A DNA stretch of 13,023 nucleotides from Flavobacteriaceae bacterium (GTDB taxonomy: Bacteria > Bacteroidota > Bacteroidia > Flavobacteriales > Flavobacteriaceae): contig JAGQYU010000030.1 in NCBI GenBank assembly GCA_020435885.1, positions 17,886-30,908 on the forward strand, given 5' to 3'. Made by a program: the position numbers and the translations under genes. The notes beneath the pieces are model-generated. The model did not search any database. It was not told the DNA's origin and saw nothing but the letters and a program-made list of their open reading frames with translations. This document shows positions 8,309 to 13,023 of the stretch, one piece after another (within the stretch, counting starts at the first letter, position 1; each line of letters begins with the position of its first letter).

Positions 8309-8791
8309 ATGAAAAAATTACAGCTAACAACAGATTATACGTTGTTTGAAAATATACATGAGTTACCTGATGAAGACAAATATCTTATGGATATTGCTAT
8401 AGATATTAGGAACAAAGCATATGCCCCATACTCACATTTTAATGTAGGTGCAGCTATTCTGTTAGATAATGGAAAGATAGTAACCGGCAGTAATCAAGAA
8501 AATGCAGCTTACCCTTCCGGAATGTGTGCTGAACGTGTCGCAATTTTTAGTGCCGGAGCTCAATACCCAAATGCTATCATCACAAAAATTGCTATTTCAG
8601 CCAGCTCTAGCCATAAAAAAGTAGAGCAGCCTGTTGCGCCATGTGGTGCTTGCAGACAAACTATTGCTGAATATGAATTTAAGCAAGACCAGCCAATCAA
8701 AATTCTTTTTATGGGTGAGTCCGGCAATATTATCAAAGTAAATTCTTTAAAGAGTTTGCTCCCTTTAGGGTTTGACAAAACATTCCTTTAA
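8309..8791 (+). CDS. cdd: Cytidine deaminase
   Basis: This enzyme hydrolytically deaminates cytidine and deoxycytidine to uridine and deoxyuridine in cytoplasmic pyrimidine salvage. The 160-residue protein carries the full zinc-dependent deaminase signature. Cys73 and Glu75 lie in 'MCAERVAIF' (Glu as proton shuttle) and Cys112 and Cys115 in 'PCGACRQ'. The substrate-binding 'NQENAAYP' (62-69) and 'YAPYSHFNVGAA' (38-49) are also present. The pattern of three Cys zinc ligands is that of the homotetrameric class. It is a little longer than the ~130-residue tetrameric enzymes because of about 25 extra N-terminal residues. A haemoglobin gene begins 4 bp after its stop, so the two are probably cotranscribed. 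cdd follows porV in many flavobacteria, so this placement is expected. Confidence 0.95.
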   Translation: MKKLQLTTDYTLFENIHELPDEDKYLMDIAIDIRNKAYAPYSHFNVGAAILLDNGKIVTGSNQENAAYPSGMCAERVAIFSAGAQYPNAIITKIAISASSSHKKVEQPVAPCGACRQTIAEYEFKQDQPIKILFMGESGNIIKVNSLKSLLPLGFDKTFL

Positions 8792-8795
8792 CCTT

Positions 8796-9173
8796 ATGAA
8801 AAAAGATATTTCCTGTAGGGAAGATATTCACTTTTTAATAACAGAATTTTATCATAAGCTTTTGAATGACAATTCTATTAATCATTTTTTTGATCATATT
8901 ATAAAAAGTAATTCGTTGGAACATCATCTAAATACTATTACCGATTTTTGGAATGGTATTCTTTTCAGTGCAACTGATTATCAAAGAAATGCCATGCAAC
9001 CTCATCTGGATCTTAACAAAACAATACCTTTTAAAAAAGAACACTTTACTATTTGGCTAAATCATTTTAATAAAAGTGTAGATGATAATTTTACCGGAGA
9101 AAAAGCTCTAATGGCTAAGACCAGAGCTCTTTCCATTGCTACAATCATGGAAATAAAAACAATCCATTCTTAA
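8796..9173 (+). CDS. Group III truncated haemoglobin
   Basis: A small cytoplasmic haem protein of the 2-on-2 globin family. Group III members bind O2, CO or NO, and roles in NO or peroxide handling and electron transfer have been proposed. The 125-residue product follows the family pattern: 'SCREDIHFLITEFYHKLL' (6-23, with Tyr19 at the probable B10 position), 'LEHHL....FWNGIL' (41-55, Trp52), 'YQRNAMQPHLDL' (62-73) and 'HFTIWLNHFNKSVDDNFTG' (83-101). His83 is the probable proximal haem ligand. 'AMAKTRALSIA'-like spacing closes the last helix (about 105-115). I chose ATG 8796 because it sits 4 bp after the cdd stop and matches the family N-terminus; a TTG at 8772 would overlap cdd by 20 bp and add eight unneeded residues. 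The exact physiological role cannot be read from sequence. Confidence 0.85.
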   Translation: MKKDISCREDIHFLITEFYHKLLNDNSINHFFDHIIKSNSLEHHLNTITDFWNGILFSATDYQRNAMQPHLDLNKTIPFKKEHFTIWLNHFNKSVDDNFTGEKALMAKTRALSIATIMEIKTIHS

Positions 9174-9213
9174 AAAAGAGGCTCAATTACTAACTCTTTC
9201 GCTAAAAATAAGC

Positions 9214-9221
9214 TACCTTCG
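9214..9221 (+). promoter_or_regulatory. Candidate -7 element upstream of the KAS III gene
   Basis: TACCTTCG in the 77-bp gap 9174-9250 is one base from the Bacteroidota -7 consensus TAnnTTTG and resembles the TACATTCG upstream of porU. No TTG lies at the usual distance upstream, so support is weak. The rest of the gap holds only a 6-bp inverted repeat (9175-9180 / 9194-9199) without a good T-tract. Confidence 0.2.
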
Positions 9222-9250
9222 TTGAATCATTTTTTCATTTTTTCGACCCT

Positions 9251-10312
9251 ATGAAATCAGTAATTACCGGAACCGGAAGTTATATCCCTACCATTATTAA
9301 AAAGAATATCGATTTTAGTAATGAACGCTTTTATTGTGATAAGAATAAGCCCTTTGAAGCTAGTAATGAAGAGATTATTGAAAAGTTTAAAGCAATTACC
9401 GGTATAGAAGAAAGACGTTATGCTACTGCTGATCAAGATTCATCAACAATAGCAACAATAGCTGCTGAAAGGGCTATTAAAGATGCTAATATTGATCCTG
9501 AAGAGTTAGATTACATTATTTTAGGGCAAAATTTTGGCGATATCAAAAAAGGGACTATCCAAACGGATATTCTGCCAAGTTTGGCTTCTAGAGTTAAACA
9601 CAACTTAAAAATTAAAAATCCAAATTGTATTGCCTACGATATTATTTTTGGTTGCCCGGGATGGGTTCAAGGTGTTATACAGGCCGATCTATATATAAAA
9701 GCAGGGGCAGCTAAAAAATGTTTAATCATTGGTTCGGAAACCCTATCAAGGGTGTTGGATATGCATGATAGAGATTCTATGATCTATTCTGATGGTGCAG
9801 GTGCTTGTATTTTAGAAGCTAAAGAAACTACTGATTCAGGTATTTTGAGCCATGCTGCACAAACATTTACGTATGAGGAAGCTAACTATTTGTTTATGGG
9901 GCAATCTAACATTCCCTTGGCTGATCCTAAGGTTAGATATATAAAAATGTTCGGAAGAAAAATCTATGAATTTGCTCTGAATAATGTCCCCCTAGCCATG
10001 AAAGCTGCATTGGATAAATCAGGTATACCAATTTCTGAAGTAAAAAAAGTTTTCATCCATCAAGCCAATGAAAAAATGGATGAGGCCATTATTAAACGCT
10101 TTTTCAGGTTGTATAAAGCCCAAGCTCCTGAGCATGTTATGCCTATGAGCATTCATAAATTGGGTAATAGCTCGGTGGCTACCGTACCTACTTTATTAGA
10201 CCTTGTTATTAAAGGCGAACTGGAAGACCAAACCTTATCTAAAGGAGATGTTATTATCCTTGCTTCGGTTGGTGCCGGAATGAATATCAATGCTATAGTT
10301 TACAGATACTAA
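9251..10312 (+). CDS. 3-oxoacyl-ACP synthase III (KAS III) family protein, non-housekeeping type
   Basis: A thiolase-fold condensing enzyme of the FabH family, which joins an acyl-CoA or acyl-ACP primer to malonyl-ACP by decarboxylative condensation. The 353-residue protein has the complete Cys-His-Asn triad: Cys135 in 'IIFGCPGWVQG' (131-141), His270 in 'FIHQANEKM' (268-276) and Asn306 in 'KLGNSSVAT' (303-311). It also has 'AITGIEERRY' (48-57) and 'SDGAGACILE' (180-189). It differs from housekeeping FabH at the C-terminus, where the usual Gly-rich end followed by Trp-Gly is replaced by 'SVGAGMNINAIVYRY'. It also has an extended N-terminal insertion (about 21-40). A close relative is widespread in flavobacteria, separate from the FabH encoded next to rpmF, as far as I recall. 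Neighbours give no pathway clue, so the true primer and product are unknown. Start ATG 9251 fits 'SVITGTGSYIP' at the N-terminus. Confidence 0.85.
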   Translation: MKSVITGTGSYIPTIIKKNIDFSNERFYCDKNKPFEASNEEIIEKFKAITGIEERRYATADQDSSTIATIAAERAIKDANIDPEELDYIILGQNFGDIKKGTIQTDILPSLASRVKHNLKIKNPNCIAYDIIFGCPGWVQGVIQADLYIKAGAAKKCLIIGSETLSRVLDMHDRDSMIYSDGAGACILEAKETTDSGILSHAAQTFTYEEANYLFMGQSNIPLADPKVRYIKMFGRKIYEFALNNVPLAMKAALDKSGIPISEVKKVFIHQANEKMDEAIIKRFFRLYKAQAPEHVMPMSIHKLGNSSVATVPTLLDLVIKGELEDQTLSKGDVIILASVGAGMNINAIVYRY

Positions 10313-10353
10313 AAACCACTTAACACACGTTATATAAACAGGTTAAGTAGTTT
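10311..10353. terminator. Bidirectional hairpin between the KAS III gene and the small ORF
   Basis: Arms 10313-10324 and 10342-10353 pair over 12 bp with one C-A mismatch, closing a 17-nt loop. On the minus strand the stem runs into five T (10311-10315), so it could end pafA transcripts. On the plus strand only three T follow, making it a weak terminator for the KAS III gene. Its right arm ends three bases before the ATG of the 42-codon ORF, so it could also affect that ORF's expression. Confidence 0.5.
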
Positions 10354-10356
10354 GTA

Positions 10357-10485
10357 ATGACATTAAAAATTATCTTATCTATATTGGTATTTGCATTGTT
10401 GGTTGTATATCAATCCTACATCAATAATCGTGAAAAAAGAAAATTGATGGAAAAAAGGAGGATAAAGAACCAAGATTACAATTAA
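10357..10485 (+). CDS. Small single-pass membrane protein, 42 residues, unknown function
   Basis: ATG 10357 opens a 42-codon frame ending with TAA 10483-10485. The product starts MTLKIILSILVFALLVVYQ, one clear hydrophobic membrane segment (about residues 4-18). A strongly basic, Lys/Arg/Asn-rich tail follows (REKRKLMEKRRIKNQ, 25-39), predicted to stay in the cytoplasm by the positive-inside rule. An in-frame stop at 10348-10350 fixes the ATG as the only standard start. The gene fills the space between the KAS III gene and pafA almost exactly, and its stop overlaps the convergent pafA stop (10482-10484). The well-formed membrane-anchor-plus-basic-tail design argues for a real gene, but I do not recognise a family. 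A chance ORF in AT-rich DNA remains possible. Confidence 0.55.
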   Translation: MTLKIILSILVFALLVVYQSYINNREKRKLMEKRRIKNQDYN

Positions 10486-12146
10486 TCTTCCAGTACCTCT
10501 TCTATAACTTTTCCGGTTGTTCCGTTAGGGAAATTTACTTGCAATAAACTTGAAAGTGTTGGAGCTATATCAATTATCCTGAGATATTTATCAGTACTTC
10601 CTTTTTTAATACCTTTTCCATAAAATAATAAAGGTACATGGGTATCATAATCGTACCCTGAACCATGTGTTGAACCTGTTTTAGAATAACTGATAGTTGA
10701 TGGATTTGGAACTACTAAAATATCACCTGAAAACTTTTGATTATAACCATTTTGCAGGTAATGTAATATTCCTTCACCAAAATAAGTGGTTTGCAATGTT
10801 TTAGCAGAAACTACTTTGTAAACTCCATTAAAGTTTATAATCTCATTGCAAAAAACATCTTCTACCTCAGATAAATTTAATCCCAATTGTTTGATCTTTT
10901 CTTTGTTCAAAAACAATTGAAAGTTAGAAATATCTTCAATCACATTTTCTTTGAAATATTCCTGAGAAACATTATCTACAAATACTTTAAATGCTTTCGT
11001 ATCAAAGTAACCTGCAGGTATTCTCAAACTTTTCAAATAGGATGGAACCTGTACTGCTGCATGGTCTGCCGTTAAGAACAGTGTATAATTATCTTTACCT
11101 ACATGCTTATCCAAGAAATTGAAAAAAGCCTCTAAATCTTTGTCTAAACGCAAATAAGTGTCCTCAATTTCTTTAGAATCAACTCCAAACTGATGGCCTA
11201 CATAATCTGTACTTGAAAAACTAACAGCTAAAAAATCAGTATATTCATCTTTTCCAAGCTCCTCGCCTATCACAGCTGCTTCAGAGAAATCTTTTACAAT
11301 TGAATTTCCGGAAGCTATTGCTTTTAACAATTCAAAATTTCCATTCTCTTTTCGGAGTTCATCTAAATTATAAGGGAATGTTGGCGTTTGCTTTCCTTTA
11401 AAGGTACCTTCATATGCATTATTATCTTCAATACTTTCTGTATAGGTAGTTATATCATACAAGGTATTCCATTCTCCTTTTAAATAACTGTCAGCCTTGC
11501 CGGAATTGTTAAAATCAACCACCCACTTTGGTAAGGAATTCATATAAAAAGTACTGGTAATAAACTTTCCGTCATCTTTACCCTGAAACCAGTATGCGGC
11601 ATCTGCAGTATGGCCTGCCGGAAGTATAGCTGATCTGTCTTTAATACTAATACCGATCATTTTTCCTTTTCTGTTCTGTGCCATATGCAGTTCATCCGTT
11701 ATGGTTGTAGTATGTAAACGGTAAGGTGATTTTTTACCTCCATCTTTTGCTCCAACTGTTTCATACGAATCATCATCTACACAATAAATTGATTTTTTTA
11801 GATATTTATCATACCAATTGTTAGAAATAATACCGTGATTTTGAGGTGTTGTACCTGTATATACTGATGAATGCCCTACAGCCGTATAGGTTGGTATATA
11901 GTTAAAATGTGTGTTTTGGCAATTAAACCCTTCGTTTATCAATCGTTTAAATCCATTATCAGAATATTTACTGTAAAAGCGAACCAAATAGTCATATCGC
12001 ATCTGGTCTACAATAATTCCGACAACCAATTTTGGCCTGTCAACAATTTCTTTGTTTGTTTTGGTATTATCTGATATTACCTGTTGCTGCGCCTTACATG
12101 CATTGAGAAAAAGAAGAAATACTACGAAAGGAAAAATTTTTTTCAT
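10482..12146 (-). CDS. pafA: PafA-type alkaline phosphatase, predicted lipoprotein
   Basis: A calcium/zinc-type alkaline phosphatase of the PafA family, an exported phosphomonoesterase that releases phosphate from organic esters. The 554-residue protein contains every active-site element of Elizabethkingia PafA at near-constant spacing. Asp47 lies in 'IIVDQMRYDYL'. The nucleophile Thr88 lies in 'PTYTAVGHSSVYTG' (41 residues after the Asp, as in PafA D38/T79). Asn109 is in 'SNNWYD', Lys169 and Arg171 in 'SIKDRSAILPAGH', Asp314 and His318 in 'SSTDYVGH', Asp361 and His362 in 'TADHAAV', and His494 in 'GSTHGSGYDYDTHVPLL'. Lys and Arg at the KxR pair mark a monoesterase rather than a nucleotide pyrophosphatase. 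The N-terminus has a signal peptide ending in lipobox LNAC (Cys17), suggesting lipid anchoring; cleavage after 'CKA' by the ordinary signal peptidase is the alternative. It is convergent with the small ORF and divergent from mlaE. Confidence 0.93.
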   Translation of the reverse strand: MKKIFPFVVFLLFLNACKAQQQVISDNTKTNKEIVDRPKLVVGIIVDQMRYDYLVRFYSKYSDNGFKRLINEGFNCQNTHFNYIPTYTAVGHSSVYTGTTPQNHGIISNNWYDKYLKKSIYCVDDDSYETVGAKDGGKKSPYRLHTTTITDELHMAQNRKGKMIGISIKDRSAILPAGHTADAAYWFQGKDDGKFITSTFYMNSLPKWVVDFNNSGKADSYLKGEWNTLYDITTYTESIEDNNAYEGTFKGKQTPTFPYNLDELRKENGNFELLKAIASGNSIVKDFSEAAVIGEELGKDEYTDFLAVSFSSTDYVGHQFGVDSKEIEDTYLRLDKDLEAFFNFLDKHVGKDNYTLFLTADHAAVQVPSYLKSLRIPAGYFDTKAFKVFVDNVSQEYFKENVIEDISNFQLFLNKEKIKQLGLNLSEVEDVFCNEIINFNGVYKVVSAKTLQTTYFGEGILHYLQNGYNQKFSGDILVVPNPSTISYSKTGSTHGSGYDYDTHVPLLFYGKGIKKGSTDKYLRIIDIAPTLSSLLQVNFPNGTTGKVIEEVLED

Positions 12147-12172
12147 CTAAAAATATTTTTGTAATCTGCAAT

Positions 12173-12180
12173 CAAAAGTA
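12173..12180 (-). promoter_or_regulatory. Candidate -7 element of pafA
   Basis: Read on the minus strand, these bases are TACTTTTG, a full match to the Bacteroidota TAnnTTTG element, 26 nt upstream of the pafA ATG. This gives a short leader of about 20 nt. I see no TTG at the expected -33 distance. No obvious Pho-type box was recognised. Confidence 0.4.
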
Positions 12181-12202
12181 AGGCATTTTATATTTAAAAT
12201 CA

Positions 12203-12210
12203 TATTTTTG
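12203..12210 (+). promoter_or_regulatory. Candidate -7 element of mlaE
   Basis: TATTTTTG on the plus strand fully matches TAnnTTTG and lies 53 nt before the TTG start of mlaE. No TTG is present at the usual -33 spacing. It stands back to back with the pafA element, 22 bp away, in the 117-bp divergent gap 12147-12263. Confidence 0.35.
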
Positions 12211-12263
12211 AGTACTGAAAAAGGAGATATAACTTTTATTTAATATAACCAACAGTATAACAA

Positions 12264-13010
12264 TTGCAGAGCTACCTAAAACATACCGGAAAATATTTTA
12301 TAATGCTTGGACAGGTTTTTAAAAGGCCGCAAAAGCGTTCTGTTTTTTGGCAACAATTCTTTAAGGAAGTTGAAGATATGGGGCTAAGTTCTATAGGTAT
12401 CGTTGCCTTTATTTCTTTCTTTGTAGGAGGTGTTGTGGTAATTCAAACAGCTTTGAATTTAGAAAATCCTTTAACTCCCAAATACTTAATTGGTTTTGCA
12501 TCAAGAGAATCTTTGATACTTGAATTTTCTCCTACATTAATCTCCATCATTTTGGCAGGTAAAGTTGGGTCGTTCATCACATCCAGTATAGGAACTATGC
12601 GTGTTACAGAGCAAATAGACGCTTTGGAAGTAATGGGTATCAATTCTTTGAATCACTTGGTTTTACCAAAAATATTGGCGGCCGTTTTCTTCTATCCGTT
12701 CATCATCATCATTAGCATCACCTTAGGAATTATCGGTGGATGGACAGCCGGATTAATTACCGGACTCATTACCTCTACAGATTATTTAGATGGTATTCGT
12801 TCAGATTTTGAACCCTATCATATTACTTATTCACTTATAAAAACAGCAGTTTTTGCCTTTGTAATAGCTACTATACCTGCCTATCATGGCTTTTACGTAA
12901 AAGGAGGTGCCATTGAAGTTGGCCGTGCCAGTACCAAAGCAGTGGTATGGACAAGTATTGTGATTATAGTTATGAATTATTTCTTAACCCAGATGCTTCT
13001 TGGAAAATGA
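12264..13010 (+). CDS. mlaE: MlaE-family lipid ABC transporter permease
   Basis: This is the inner-membrane permease of an Mla/MCE-type phospholipid transporter, which moves lipids between the inner and outer membranes to keep outer-membrane asymmetry. The 248-residue protein carries the family signature 'VTEQIDALEVMGINS' (114-128), preceded by 'LAGKVGSFITSSIGTM' (97-112). Hydrophobic membrane segments lie at about 42-62, 84-100, 137-170 (two), 193-212 and 226-246. An N-terminal amphipathic helix (about 1-35) precedes the first of them. The TTG start at 12264 is preferred because 'YLKHTGKYFIMLGQVFKRP' resembles the usual family N-terminus; the first ATG (12303) would remove 13 of these residues, and an in-frame stop lies at 12258-12260. 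The stop overlaps the next ATG (ATGA at 13007-13010), as is common for mlaE with its ATPase gene. Confidence 0.93.
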   Translation: MQSYLKHTGKYFIMLGQVFKRPQKRSVFWQQFFKEVEDMGLSSIGIVAFISFFVGGVVVIQTALNLENPLTPKYLIGFASRESLILEFSPTLISIILAGKVGSFITSSIGTMRVTEQIDALEVMGINSLNHLVLPKILAAVFFYPFIIIISITLGIIGGWTAGLITGLITSTDYLDGIRSDFEPYHITYSLIKTAVFAFVIATIPAYHGFYVKGGAIEVGRASTKAVVWTSIVIIVMNYFLTQMLLGK

Positions 13011-13023
13011 TTGAAGTAACCGA
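13007..13023 (+). CDS. Start of the next gene, probably the MlaF-type ABC ATPase (cut by window edge)
   Basis: ATG 13007 overlaps the mlaE stop in an ATGA arrangement and opens the frame MIEVT up to the window edge. 'MIEV' is a common opening of ABC ATP-binding subunits, and the partner gene normally adjoins mlaE. Only five residues are visible, so the call depends on context and translational coupling. Confidence 0.6.

Noticed and set aside
8772..8795. A TTG start that would extend the haemoglobin by eight residues and overlap cdd
   Set aside because: ATG at 8796 lies 4 bp after the cdd stop and matches the expected family N-terminus; the extension adds residues with no family resemblance.
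9175..9199. A 6-bp inverted repeat after the haemoglobin stop, as a possible terminator
   Set aside because: The stem is short and AT-rich with a 13-nt loop and only three T in the right arm; such repeats are expected by chance here.
1..13023. Mobile elements, phage genes, CRISPR arrays, tRNA or rRNA genes, toxin-antitoxin pairs
   Set aside because: I found no transposase motifs, direct-repeat arrays, RNA-gene signatures or long terminal repeats on either strand; apart from the one unrecognised small ORF, the gene content is core-type throughout.

Overview
The window looks like a core chromosomal segment from a marine or soil-type member of the Flavobacteriia (Bacteroidota). The reasons are low GC content, the gliding and type IX secretion (T9SS) genes gldJ, porU and porV, the lack of clear Shine-Dalgarno sequences, promoter-like elements of the Bacteroidota type (TAnnTTTG), and a PafA-type phosphatase. 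I see no insertion sequence, phage gene, CRISPR array, rRNA or tRNA. No undescribed multi-gene system stands out, and the points of interest are mostly small-scale.

Layout from left to right. The C-terminal end of an alpha/beta-hydrolase (+, cut by the window edge) abuts the convergent murF gene (-). Upstream of murF on the same strand lies gldJ (-), separated from it by a strong palindromic terminator. A 169-bp divergent gap leads to porU and porV (+), closed by a long hairpin terminator. Next come cdd and a group III truncated haemoglobin (+), 4 bp apart, and then a KAS III-type 3-oxoacyl-ACP synthase (+). After a hairpin there is a 42-codon membrane-protein ORF (+) whose stop overlaps the stop of a convergent pafA-type alkaline phosphatase lipoprotein (-). 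Finally mlaE (+) diverges from pafA and overlaps the first codons of an apparent ATP-binding partner at the right edge.

How the genes work together. GldJ is an outer-membrane-associated lipoprotein of the gliding/T9SS machinery. PorU (sortase) and PorV (shuttle barrel) form the attachment complex that removes C-terminal targeting domains and passes cargo to the cell surface, so gldJ/porU/porV is a functional T9SS cluster. MurF finishes the peptidoglycan precursor. MlaE and the following gene belong to a lipid-transport ABC system that maintains outer-membrane asymmetry. The remaining genes serve pyrimidine salvage (cdd), haem-based gas or redox chemistry (haemoglobin), lipid or secondary-metabolite acyl condensation (KAS III) and phosphate scavenging (PafA). 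All function calls rest on motifs read by eye and on family knowledge; no database search was possible.
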